Below are positions 10,227 to 19,575 of a DNA stretch of 24,589 bases, piece by piece. The notes under the pieces were generated by a model. It was not told the origin of the DNA. It made no database searches and worked only from the letters and a program-made list of their open reading frames with translations. The translations under genes were made by a program, and so were the position numbers. Each line of letters starts with the position of its first letter. Position 1 is the first letter of the stretch. Location of the stretch: contig MU624774.1 in the NCBI GenBank assembly GCA_025349905.2, positions 1 through 24,589 on the forward strand. The letters are read 5' to 3'. This DNA is from Blastocladiella britannica (Eukaryota > Blastocladiomycota > Blastocladiomycetes > Blastocladiales > Blastocladiaceae).

Positions 10227-10510
10227 TGTTTGTGCAGGTGCGTTGGATCTGCAGGTACAACTAGCGGTATGGACTGGATTTTTTTTTTTGTGCGTGTGTG
10301 GAGAGGGGTCGTATCGTTCGCTATTACGGAGAATCCTTTGATGTTTGTGTTTTTATTGTTCACATTCGCTGCTTGAGTGGGGACAATCGTTCCCATGACC
10401 CAGGAAGTACTTTAATTTACCGTGATTAACTATATAGAATCCCTGCCAAATACTTGGCTATTGGGAAGTGTATTACTTTGGTGATAAGTTAATTCACTCG
10501 AACCGAAAAA
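10227..10510. promoter_or_regulatory. Divergent promoter, TmcB-like / orphan polytopic gene
   Basis: These 284 bp separate the start of the TmcB-like gene (-) from the start of the orphan membrane gene (+). There is a T run near 10278-10290. The right half is AT-rich and the left half is mixed. No open frame here shows coding character and no known site is recognised. Confidence 0.4.
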
Positions 10511-11755
10511 ATGTTTACCAATGTACGCTTCTAACACCGAAGTGCCCCGGTCCCAGTGACTAAAAGGAAATACACCAGAGCACATTAATTTTTTCGAATG
10601 CATCGTTTCTCTATGGCGTTCACATTGGGATTTGCGTGTCCACTGCCACAGCAGCATATTCATTATGGAAGCGCTCATCTGCAGGAAAGAGCCGATTTTA
10701 TCCGCTGCTCATTGTTGGATCCGTTCTTCAATCTCTCGAGTATCTGGCGTGTTTGTTGAGTTTTGCTTCCGACTATGCTGGCGGCGGAGTTCCCGGGTCA
10801 CCGTTATACGGCGATCCGCTGGCCGCCACTGCATTCATATTGACGGTGGCATCTTACGTGGTCTCCAGTTTCAATTGCGCCATTCTGTCCTATGTGAACG
10901 GCGTGCGGTGTGTTTGATGTTTTTTTGGTTTGTAAAAGTATTGGCTCATCTCACAAGACTTAGAAAATAAAAAGATTGTATGCAGTTGGCAACGTTTACG
11001 CACCCCGGCTGATCCGCGCCTTACTTGTTGTTTCCATCGTCAATGTCGCGTTCTCGATTGTCGTCAATGTCATGGCTTCTCGGACTGAAAGCGTCGCATA
11101 CTGGGAGGACAGCCTTGGACTAGAATTTGTCAACAACCGCATTACAGCGGGTTCGTTCTATTTTCTGACTCACTCCCATTCAAAGTATCGATATTGATTT
11201 TTTTTAAAGTGGATCCTCCAACCAGCATGGATGATCTATGACGAACTGAGTACCGGCCTCACCTCGCTGGGATTTTTCTATATTCTCAACCAACTGAGCG
11301 TTCAGGGAGCCCACGCAAATAGCATCTCTCGGGACCTAAAGCTAGGCTGGAGACAGAGTCAGCAGCAAAAACAGCAGCAAGGGGTTTTTGTCCAACCCAC
11401 ATGGATGGGAACAGTGACCGCATGGTTCCACGCTCAACGAATGCGCGTGGCAGGAACACGCATGCGCCGTTTCATATCCGCGGCCGTGTCCTACTTGGTG
11501 ATTGAGTTTGTCGTCGCGCTCTCGGCAACGTTCTTTGATTTGTTCTATTACCAACTAGACTCGACGTCTTCCATGTATTACCTGACGCAGGCGCTGCGAT
11601 TGCGCGTCACCACCGCGTTCTTATCAAGATTGGCGGAGATCATGCACCAAGCTGAATCGCGACGGCCGCAACTGGCCTCGATAATGGTGACCGGCACCCA
11701 GAGCACTTTGGACCCCCCACCCTCCAAATCGCTGCTTCTTCCTCTCAAACGCTAA
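10511..11755 (+). CDS. Orphan multi-spanning membrane protein (6-7 TM)
   Basis: Four exons, join(10511..10522,10579..10907,10975..11150,11226..11755), 348 residues, stop TAA. I do not recognise the family. Exon 1 is only 12 nt (MFTN), with a GTACGC donor; exon 2 begins STLIFSNAS. Splicing therefore creates one N-glycosylation sequon (N4-S-T) next to a second (N11-A-S), consistent with an outside N-terminus. Hydrophobic spans are seen at about 14-34, 45-66, 86-109, 125-147, 182-200 and 268-292, with a less clear seventh beyond 300. The loop between spans 5 and 6 has a glutamine-rich patch (SQQQKQQQ). The C-terminus is polar. The layout suggests a receptor-like or sensory membrane protein, but no G-protein-coupled receptor signature was found. 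The upstream in-frame stop at 10561 and the lack of any ATG before the first span force a separate first exon. The gene is convergent with the SET gene, 53 bp apart. Confidence 0.68.
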
Positions 11756-11808
11756 TTTAAAAAAATGTCGTCATTGGATTTGTATTTGTTTATTGGGCTA
11801 TCTTTGCC

Positions 11809-14800
11809 TCAGTGCCGACGAGCCCGCTTTCGATCCAACTCGGGTGACTCGACGTCCACCTCGGCGCGACCGCGTTTAAACATGACAGGCGGACGATCCT
11901 CGCCGCCGGCCCCACCCAGCGAAGACCGCGACACGGGGTGCTGCCGGCTTCCGAGCGAGAGCCGAACAGGGTCAACATTTCCCGCCCCTCCCGCCGCCGC
12001 CGGGGCAACCGCCGAGGGATACGGACCGCCACCGCTCATCCACAGGTCAAGGAACGACGGCGACGCGCGTGGGGTCCGAGGCGACGGCGAATACGAGGGA
12101 GTCGTGGTGTGCTGCTGCGGGTGCTGGGGACTTTGGCGTGGGAGTGCCGCTGGCGGGAGCTGGAGAGTCGGTCGTGACCTCCCCATTCCAGCAGTCGGTG
12201 GTGGGGGAGCAGTCGGGCGGGCGTACAGTTCCACCACCGCGTGCACTGGTGGCCGCATGGGCGGCGGACGCGGCGGCAGAGGCACAGGCGATGACGATGG
12301 CGAGCTGACGGCGGAGCTGGCGGGGGAGACCAGGTCGACCACTTCGGCGGCAGTGCGAGAGGACGGATGCGCCATCGAGACTGGTATCGCTGTTGCTGGT
12401 GATGATGCTGGCACCAGAATGTCCCTCGGGTCCGTGAACGGTGGATGCATGATCAGCGCCCCCAAGTCGAGGTTGGCCACCGGCCGATACTTGTGCTGCG
12501 GCGGCAACCGCGCCAGCTTGGTCAGCTCCTGGCATTCTTTCCGCCACTTGGCCCATCCCTTGGAGCTCATGAGCTTGGACCGAGCCACCCGCGCCAGGTG
12601 CTGCGTGTCCTCCTTGCTCAGCTGGAGCGTGAGGCCCGATTTGGAATGCAGGACCATCGGTTCGCCCACTGTATCGTCGTCTGGGTGCGGCACCGATGTC
12701 AAGAGCGAACGGCCGCCGCGCGTAATATCCGAGACCAGCTCAATCTCCTGTCGGGGCACTACGTCAAACGACTGGTGCGACACAAACTGGACAAGAAACT
12801 GGTCGGGGCCCGGAAGCTCGATGCCGTTGTGGATGCGGTTGGGGGGTACAATGCGCTCCACATCACGGGTCCCAAGCATGACGCCCTTTGGCCACTGGTC
12901 CCAATCTGATATGGGAACCGTGACTGCCGCATAATACTGCGTCTCCCATGCGACAAGGACCAGTGCTCGCTCATTAACTATGTTTTTTTTGTTAGTTTGG
13001 TAGTGATGAGCAATGAAAACATTATGAAGAAAGAAATAACGCACAATTGCGAACCAAGAACTGGCGCGTCGGGTCGGCGTCATACTGATACACCAGCTTG
13101 TGGTACGGATTTGGGACTGTCCGCATCCGGCGCAAGCATGTTTCCGCCTCGTGGATCTCGGCCGCTTGAACTCTGTCGATTTTGGCGGTCGCGGAGCGTT
13201 TGGTGGTGAGCGGATGGGTGGACAACGAGACGGTGGGCGCCGGTCGGGCGGCGGGTGGGACAGCGTCATCTTTAAACCGGACCTTGGGAACAAACATGAC
13301 CTCCGTCTCAGGCAGCGGAAAAGTGGCGTCATCGGACGAATCCCTAGAGCTGCGGAGCACTGGCGACGCACTGGCTAAGAATGGTGTCCCTGTGGTGGTC
13401 GTAGACGCCGACGCCGCCTTGCGAGCACACGTGCGCACATAGTCCAAATCAATCACCCGCTTGGCCTGGGCGATGCGGCCGTGGCGATTGCTCGCGTGCG
13501 ACGTGTTTGTTTCGGGCCACTTGGCGCCGTAAATCAGCACATGTCGCAAGCACTTGTCGCACACCACCATCCCCTGGGCCGTGACTTGGAATCCGTACGC
13601 CTTGAGCTTGCACTCGGAACACGGGACCGCGTGGGGCAGCAAGGGGCCGTGGCGGGGCATTTGGGCCGCGTCGGTCGCGTCGACTAGCGCAATGGCAGCT
13701 TCGCGCGAAATCCCATGGCGATCCAAGTGTCGATTGGCACTGGACGTCAGCTTGTCAGACAGAGAGGTGGAAGGCATGGGGATCACAGATAGAGACCCCA
13801 CGGCGCGCGGCGCGGCTTGCCGCGGAGGATTGACGCGCGCCCCACGCGAGCTGCTCCCAGAGTCGCTGGCAGTGTCGTCGCTGCTCGGGGTTCGGCCGTC
13901 GTCCAGCGTTCCAACATATCTGGACTGACCGTCACTGGGGATGGCCGCGGCGCGCTGGGCGTCCCGTACCTGCTGCGACCCGAACCCGCTGGTCCCCGCC
14001 TTTTCGCACGACGCGCACAGGCAGTCTACGTTACCGGGGCCAAAGTAGTTGGTCGAGTAGTCCACCACGAGCGGCTCGCCAGCTGCCACGGCCGAGAGCG
14101 TGACCAGCGACATGGTGCGGTGCATGCGATCGCCACCCGAGTACCGGCAATTCGGCTTGCAGTCGTGGTTGGCAAACCGCAGTGGGCCCGCCAATAGGCA
14201 TTCGCCGAGCTCCTTGGAATGGATCATGGAAAAATCCGTCAGCGTGTCGTCAATGGCGTCTGACACCTCGCTCGTGACGGGCGCAAGCAGGGCAGTGCAC
14301 AGCGTCAGTGACGAGTGCGCTGGAAGGTCGCGATTGGCAACCAACATCGCATCGCAGGCGGGCGGCGGCAAGTCGGGCGACGTGGCTGGTAGCATGTCGC
14401 CACCAGTAGAGCTCACGCCTAAACGAGAGTCCGCTCTACTGTTCCCGTTGGCGGGCATAGAACCACCGTGCCCAGACGGCGTGAATCGGCCGCAGCGCAC
14501 AATGTCGAACTTGGCATCCCGGTCATACATTTCGACGTAGCGGCGCAGATGCTGCAGAAACTGAATGCTCTCTGGGATCAGGAGCAGTGACTCGCACCAG
14601 CGTCGGAGCCAGGGAATTGATCTGTCATCGTTGACAGTTTCGTGAGATTTCGCATATTCGAAAATTATTAGCAGCGCGCATACACAATGATGGCATGGGC
14701 AGCCGTGTACGACCCGATAGTGCCAGCGGCAGCGCGTCGCACAATACGCGCAATTTCTTCCCGATCAACCACAAGCGAGTTGGGCGACTCGCGAATAGTG

Positions 14801-15096
14801 CGCGACAGAATGCCAAACGGAGCACCCTGGACGGGGTGCTCAAACGTCATTTTGCGCGTGCGAAAGCCGAGGTACATGGAGTCGAGCATGACGTGCGTGC
14901 ACACGTCGTCAAAGATGGCCAGCAGCTGGTACTTTGGCGTGACCGCGACCTTTAATTTGCCCGTTGTTGCTGCGCTCAGCGCGGACGAGTCGCGTCGTGC
15001 GGCGGACACCATCCATTCGGCGGCGGTCAGGTCTGACACGGGGTCTGCGTCTAATGCCTCGGTGATTGGCGGTCGTGGTGTATGCTTTTTGGACAT
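11809..15096 (-). CDS. KMT5/Set9-like histone H4-Lys20 methyltransferase
   Basis: Three exons, complement(join(11809..12977,13045..14621,14684..15096)), 1052 residues, stop TGA. The N-terminal helical region matches the Set9/SUV4-20 type (DDVCTHVMLDSMYLGFRTRK, then WLRRWCESLLLIPESIQFL and EMYDRDAKFDI). The SET core has DFSMIHS, the RFANHDCKPNC motif (NHDC at 289-292), GEPLVVDYSTNYFG, and a post-SET CxCxxC zinc site (338, 340, 343). A CxxC-x16-CxxC finger (472, 475, 492, 495) leads into LRHVLIYGAKWP, as in fungal Set9. About 665-745 (ALVLVAWETQYYAAV, WPKGVML) looks like a small PWWP- or Tudor-like beta barrel. The last 230 residues are Pro/Ser-rich. Fungal Set9 is usually about 500-700 residues, so this is long. 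Introns of 62 and 67 nt restore conserved sequence. The expected role is nuclear H4K20 methylation. SET identity is firm; H4K20 specificity rests on flanking similarity. Confidence 0.85.
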
Positions 15097-15454
15097 GACT
15101 TTATTTTGCAGCGTATGCGACAGTAGCAAGTAGTAGTGCTCGTGCTCGTGCTCGTATTATTGTTATTATTTGGTTTTAATCGGGCACGTCTATCCAAGGA
15201 TGACAGCCAACAAGACCCCTGAGAAAATGGAAAACACGATGATCACACCTAACCCATCTCCGAAGGCGCTGGCGTCAGAGCGACTCATTGCTCCTCATCC
15301 CCCCGGCGCACTGCATTGCACCGAGGTTGGCGCTTTGATTTCTCCATGATACGTGATCCCTGCTCCGCTGCCCAAAGCCGGCCTCAAATCACAGATTTAC
15401 CAGCGAGAAACAAGGAGGAAAAATCACGTCGATCAATTCGTACACGCAAATAAC
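15097..15454. other. KMT5 - ADA1 intergenic with one possible small gene
   Basis: The two large minus-strand genes are separated by 358 bp. A GCTCGT repeat (about three units, 15137-15156) and an ATT-rich patch lie near the SET gene start. The middle holds a 32-codon minus-strand frame with a membrane span, annotated separately, and a 49-codon plus-strand frame judged spurious. The rest shows no recognisable element. Confidence 0.4.
15190..15288 (-). CDS. Possible 32-residue single-span membrane peptide
   Basis: A frame of 32 codons with its own ATG, an in-frame TGA 9 nt upstream, and a TAG stop. The first 11 residues are polar (MSRSDASAFGD) and the rest is one continuous hydrophobic span of about 20 residues ending in glycine (GLGVIIVFSIF and so on). 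The composition is that of a tail-anchored or signal-anchored micropeptide rather than random sequence. I do not recognise a family. It lies on the same strand as both neighbours, 93 bp before the SET gene start, so it could also be an upstream open frame in a long SET gene leader, or chance. Confidence 0.3.
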   Translation of the reverse strand: MSRSDASAFGDGLGVIIVFSIFSGVLLAVILG

Positions 15455-17757
15455 TCACTCCTCATTGGGCGTGGTGGTTGTAACAGCGGTTGTAACAGCG
15501 GCACGCGGCGACTCCAAGACAGCTGCTGGTGATGCACCCAAGTCCGCTCCGACGACGACGGCGGAGGTCACGTCTTCAGACGGAGGAGCATCAAGGATTT
15601 CACCGTCATCACCAAGAAGAGGAGAAGGAGGTGGAAGAAGAGCCGACCAGTTGCCAAGTACGCGAGACACTTCCAACTCCTCTTCCGTCTTGTGCCATTG
15701 GTATGCCAGCACCCGGTCCACCACGCCGCGCGAGTCGGCCACCAGTGACGGCTGCAGGGTGATGACATTGGCCAATGGGCCCAAGGTCAGCTCGCGCGTC
15801 GTGCTGCTGCCGCCGAGTAGGTCCTTGGCCGGTGCAGCTGCTCCGATTGCCGCATTCACCACTGGTGGGCTTGACAAATCCATTACGGAAGAGGAGGGTG
15901 TCTCTTCTGCCAACGAGTTGAGGCGCAGACTTGGGTCAAGCACATTTTTGAGAAAGGTCTGACCCAATTTTTTTTTTTTTTTTTTGGCATTTCATTCCGT
16001 TCAGATTTCATGGTCCCAACAAGCGCAAAAATAAGGAAAGACGCACTTGCATTGCATGCATCATGTATAGCACACTCGAGTCAGAAAGAGTCGTGACGCC
16101 CGACTCGTGGGCAATACAAGCCATGCGGCTGCCCAGCGTCGAGAGAGACGGCAAATCGCCTTCCATGGTGCATGTGGGCGTGCTGATGAGGTGGAACGCG
16201 GTAACACCTGCAGAAAATTTCCAAAGGTCAGTCTCCAAAGTGCATGAACAATATATAAAAATGGAGCAAACCAGTGCGATCAGGAGGAACGTAGCCGCTC
16301 AAGGGGTCAATGTCCACCGACCCGGCCTCGGCCAAATCTCCGCCGGCATTAGCAGCTCCAACGGCTGAGACTTTTTTCTCCTTGCGCCGTTTCCGCTTGG
16401 GAGCAACGGACGCGTTGGCGTCGGCGGCAGCAGAGATCACGGCACTTGCGGCGGCAACCGACTGATCGAGATCGCCCGCGGCTGCGGCCGCCGCCTCAGC
16501 CTCGTCCGGAAACTGCGCATAGAACGCGCGTCGAATCCGGTCCCGGTCCTCGACGGGAAGCGCCATAGCCTCGCGACGCAGTCGCACACGGCGGTCCTCT
16601 TGCGGCTCGGTCGCGAGCCGCCGGCGCTTGCGAGGCAATGGCAACGGGTGCGCGAGCGGCGATTGCGCGGCCCGCTCGGCTGCTCGAGCGGCTTGCTGGG
16701 CGGCGGCGGCGGCGCGGGCGGCGGATGCACAGTCGACGGCGGCCTGCGACGCGGCCGCATGGTGGCTGTGCAACGTCGCGCGCAGCAGCGACAGCACCAG
16801 CGCATTGTGCGCGGCGGCGCCGGGGGCAGCGGCACGTGTGCGCAGCGGCACCACCACCTGGGATGTTACTGCAGTCGCGGCCGTGACAAACGCCTCATCC
16901 GGACCCAGATCTCCACTACTACCACCGCTCAGGGATTCGGCGCGTGATGCAAAGAGTTGGAGCGCAAACCGCGAGAAATAAGCCGACGAGCACTGGCCAC
17001 GCAGAAACGCGTCGAGAGCGGCCGTATATTGGCGGATCGCGCGCGGGGTCCCGAGCGCCGCGTGCACCGCAGCCAAATGCACCTGCGGATCGTCATTGGC
17101 CATGAGTTGGGTGTCGGTTACGGGTCCTGCTGCCGGAGAAACCGAAAACAAGCGAGCGAGCGGGGCGGTATCCGCATCCGCGTCCAAGGTGCTGGGCGAC
17201 TGCGGGTGCGAGCTGGCATTGCTGCTGGGCGGATGCGTTGAGGGTGGGGTCAGTGGCGAAGAGAGGACGGACGAAGCGCTCGAGATGGCGGCGGCGGCAG
17301 CAGCGGATGCTTTGACGGCAGTCACCACCGCAGTAGCAGCGGCCACAGCAGCGGCAGCGACCGTGGATGTGGATGTGGCCAGGCCCGCGGGCTTGCCGTG
17401 GATGGCAACATTGCCATTGCTGGTGGTGGATGAAGGCGGGGAGATGTAGGATGGGCGACCACCATTGACGCCGTGGCCGTTACTATGGCCGTTCTTACCG
17501 TTGACACTGGCGCTACTTGTGGTAGAAGAGGCAGGCGGGAAGGTGGATGGTACGGCTGGCCGGCCATTGACTGCCAATGGGCCATTGATCCCGGCGGACG
17601 ACGCGCGACCAAACTCGAACTGCATGGCGGCACGTGCAGCGGCAGCAGCAGCGGGTGAGGGAGCAGGCGATGGCGGGGTGGATGGCGCGTTGGCAGGGGC
17701 AGGGGGAGCACCAGCAGCACCCGTCGCAGCAGCCGACCGTGAGGTGACTTGCAACAT
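15455..17757 (-). CDS. SAGA coactivator subunit Ada1/Hfi1 (TADA1-like)
   Basis: Three exons, complement(join(15455..15958,16047..16207,16272..17757)), 716 residues, stop TGA. The protein matches the SAGA-Tad1 layout: a helical start (about 228-280, HAALGTPRAIRQYTAALDAF then LRGQCSSAYFSRF), then AHNALVLSLLRA (about 315-330), a basic stretch with PRKRRR, and the C-terminal DLPSLSTLGSRMACIAHESG segment that precedes the histone-fold-like helix SSVLYMMHAMQ/TFLKNVLD. Ada1 helps form the SAGA core with Taf12 and Spt7. The first 220 residues are extreme Ala/Ser/Pro low complexity and the last 130 are also disordered, making it longer than typical fungal forms. Intron 2 (15959-16046) has an 18-A run just before its acceptor on the coding strand. 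An alternative 5' exon is possible: a GTACGT donor at 17828 with an AAG acceptor at 17748 would keep frame and replace the present start. The family call rests on the three conserved blocks. Confidence 0.8.
15968..15985. repeat. 18-nt T homopolymer in an ADA1 intron
   Basis: A run of 18 T on the plus strand, which is poly-A on the transcribed strand, about 10 nt before the acceptor of ADA1 intron 2. Such runs are prone to sequencing error, so its exact length should be treated with care; it is outside coding sequence. Confidence 0.85.
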
Positions 17758-18208
17758 TTTTTTTTTTGTTTAAGAATAATCACTGTCGAAATCAACCCAC
17801 TTCAATCCAATCCAATTGGTCCACGTACCGGCTGATATGGAGGGATGAAAAGGGGAAGGAAAGGGGAGAAAAACTACTAGCACACTTCCATCCGAGCTGT
17901 TGTCGTTTGTGTCGTTGGCCTGTTGTTGCTTCGCGACACCACACGCGTGCTCCAAAAGGAGATTGGATTGAATATTTACTTCACATACTATTGAATACTT
18001 GAAGCATACTCTTGTACTCATGATCCGGTATACATACTCCATTAATTTGACATTTCCCAGAGAAGTGATGTGGACAGGTATTGGCTGCTAAAAATACACT
18101 CCGTTTTAAAGTATCCATGCGCACACACACCGCGCTCCATTCGCCCGCTCCCCTCTTTCCGTCTTCGACCTCCTCATAAGACTACTTTCCATAAAAGTGA
18201 AAAAAAAC
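17758..18208. promoter_or_regulatory. Divergent promoter, ADA1 / secreted protein
   Basis: These 451 bp separate ADA1 (-) from the secreted protein gene (+). On the plus strand, 18128-18180 is strongly CT-rich (CGCCCGCTCCCCTCTTTCCG and nearby), like the pyrimidine-rich leaders of highly expressed fungal genes, and is followed by AAAGTGAAAAAAAACATG at the start codon. On the minus strand a similar pyrimidine block lies near 17835-17875, upstream of ADA1, followed by a GTACGT that could be the donor of a leader intron. Long frames exist on the minus strand here but show no coding character. Confidence 0.45.
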
Positions 18209-18775
18209 ATGCAGTTCTCACTCGCCCTTATTGCCTCTGTCCTCGCCGTGGCCGCCGTCGCTGCCCCCGCCCCCGCCCCGGCGAAGGTGGTGCAAGTCAC
18301 GTCCGCGACGGAGCCCGGGTACATCCGCCCGCAGAACCGCCTGTACGAGGGCGTTCCCCACCGCTCGGTGGCCGCCTTGGCGCCCGTGGTTGCGCCCGCG
18401 GTCGGTGGTGGGTGCCAGGCCGGCGCGACCGCCTGCTCCAAGGACCGCAAGCAGCTCGGTGCCTGCGCCGTCAACACCTGGGTCTTCCAGCCCGTGGTCG
18501 CCGGCTCGCAGTGCATTGTCCTCAACGGCGTCGCCCAGCAGTCGCTCATCCGTCACCAGCAGGCGTTGGCTCCCAAGACCACTCCCACCATCACGGGCAA
18601 GGCCAGCACCGACAGCAGCCCCAAGGCGGACGAGCCCGCCTTCGGTTCCACCAAGTGCACTTCCAACGACACCCAGATTGCCGTCTACATTAACGGTGCC
18701 TGGACCAACTTCCCGACTCCGGCCAGTACCAAGTGCGGTGTCGTTAACGGCGTGGCCATGGTGGTTGCTGCCTGA
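18209..18775 (+). CDS. Secreted protein with two CBM19-like cysteine modules
   Basis: A single exon of 188 residues, stop TGA. The start MQFSLALIASVLAVAAVAAP is a clear signal peptide with probable cleavage after about residue 19, followed by an Ala/Pro linker. The mature part holds two related modules. The first has cysteines 69, 76, 86 and 102 with NTWVFQP between; the second has only cysteines 150 and 176 with NGAWTNFP. Spacing is identical from 76 to 102 and from 150 to 176 (26 residues), Trp91 and Trp165 align, and both modules end in NGVA. The pattern C-x9-C-x4-W-x10-C with a following N-G resembles small chitin-binding modules such as CBM19, but this is a resemblance only. The role is likely extracellular or in the cell wall. 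The CT-rich leader suggests strong expression. The ATG was chosen because it directly begins the signal peptide. Confidence 0.8.
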   Translation: MQFSLALIASVLAVAAVAAPAPAPAKVVQVTSATEPGYIRPQNRLYEGVPHRSVAALAPVVAPAVGGGCQAGATACSKDRKQLGACAVNTWVFQPVVAGSQCIVLNGVAQQSLIRHQQALAPKTTPTITGKASTDSSPKADEPAFGSTKCTSNDTQIAVYINGAWTNFPTPASTKCGVVNGVAMVVAA

Positions 18776-18917
18776 TTGTGCTCTTTTTTTTTGAATGCAC
18801 CGTTTATTTTTCCTGAGTCCAACTGTGTTGTTGTATATCCCACGCAAATCAAATGGGTGGACCGCAAACGCCGTATGACCCTTGCCAGCGCGACCCGTCT
18901 GCGAAAAGAACGCTTGA
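18776..18917. other. 3' flank of the secreted protein gene, nothing recognised
   Basis: Follows the secreted protein stop. There is a T run right after the stop (18784-18792). A short basic plus-strand frame around 18850-18920 (WVDRKRRMTLASATRLRKER) has no recognisable match and no splice partner that I could find. Confidence 0.3.
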
Positions 18918-19160
18918 AAATTTCATTCATCCATTCAATTTTTGGGAGCCATCGACTTGGTCATATTCTGCGCGATTCGAACGACGACAGTGGGTGCGCG
19001 AATGGAAGTGCTCGTAGTCCTCTCCGATTCATGATGGAATATCGCTCTTGGCCTTGCCAATGACAAAGCACATTGCGCATCTGCAGTCGAGTTCCTCAGC
19101 AAAGTGCTGGCCACCGCGACACCCGCGGCCCATAGGATGGCAGCATATACATACCCTTGA
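18918..19160 (+). pseudogene. TGA-interrupted coding-like tract
   Basis: In one plus-strand frame the sequence reads as protein-like with G/C-biased third positions (LGAIDLVIFCAIR, then MEVLVVLSDS), hits TGA at 19032-19034, and continues in the same frame (WNIALGLANDKAHCASAVEF, then LSKVLATATPAAHR) to a second TGA at 19158-19160. No acceptor AG lies between the first TGA and the second block, so a splice cannot bypass it. The tract leads directly to the spliced tail at 19060-19558 but in a different frame. The simplest reading is a decayed gene whose 3' exons still look intact, or a sequence error. No family was recognised. Confidence 0.35.
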
Positions 19161-19558
19161 TTTTGCGCATCTACCTGTGACACTGGCACGGACACACCAC
19201 ATTATCGCGGCAACGGATCAGTCGTACGTTGCGTAAATCGATTCCAAATACATCACACGGACGGCAGGCCGGCCCCGGCCACCTGGCTCATGAAATCCTT
19301 GCTCGACGAGGCATTTACAAGCACCGTCACTCGAGAGTTGGCACTCGCGCCGTCGCCATTCCCGGTGCCAATGGTTGTCAACCATGCCGCGCCGGGATCG
19401 GACCTCGGGTTCCTGCTGCCGCGCCCAGCCGAGACGCTGGCCGAGTTTTTGCATGAGGTTCGTCCTTTTTTATTGACCGGCCGTTGTTCAACGAGCTCAA
19501 ATCGTCCTTATACTTGCAGAATACATTGCAGTTCCGTTCCAAGTTGCAACAAAAATAA
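19060..19558 (+). CDS. Unknown small protein, or tail of a decayed gene
   Basis: A three-exon model, join(19060..19223,19268..19457,19520..19558), 130 residues, stop TAA. Introns are 44 nt (GTACGT...GGCAG) and 62 nt (GTTCGT...TTGCAG), good matches to the splice style of this window. The middle exon is clearly coding by third-position G/C bias (WLMKSLLDEAF, PVPMVVNHAAPGSDLGFLL, PAETLAEFLHE); the last adds NTLQFRSKLQQK. The first exon is less convincing: in part of it another frame looks more coding, as described for the overlapping TGA-interrupted tract. The start is therefore doubtful. The end is mainly helical. I do not recognise a family. It is convergent with the L-x-WW repeat locus, with 17 bp between the ends. 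Confidence 0.4.
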
Positions 19559-19575
19559 GGAAACACTTTTTTTAT

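Noticed and set aside
10227..10510. Possible coding frame across the T run in the divergent promoter
   Set aside because: Frames are short, low in third-position G/C and without splice partners; the region is explained as a promoter between divergent genes.
15200..15349. Plus-strand 49-codon frame between the SET gene and ADA1
   Set aside because: No hydrophobic, domain or splice feature and mixed codon use; the overlapping minus-strand 32-codon frame has the better protein character, and only that one was kept as a weak candidate.
17770..18042. Minus-strand 90-codon frame upstream of ADA1
   Set aside because: It runs through a pyrimidine-rich block and has no domain. It may matter only as a possible 5' exon of ADA1, which is reported as a finding.
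18935..19195. Minus-strand 86-codon frame with one hydrophobic stretch
   Set aside because: Third-position bias is weak compared with the plus strand. An internal GTATGT could be a donor, but the implied intron is GC-rich, unlike others here.
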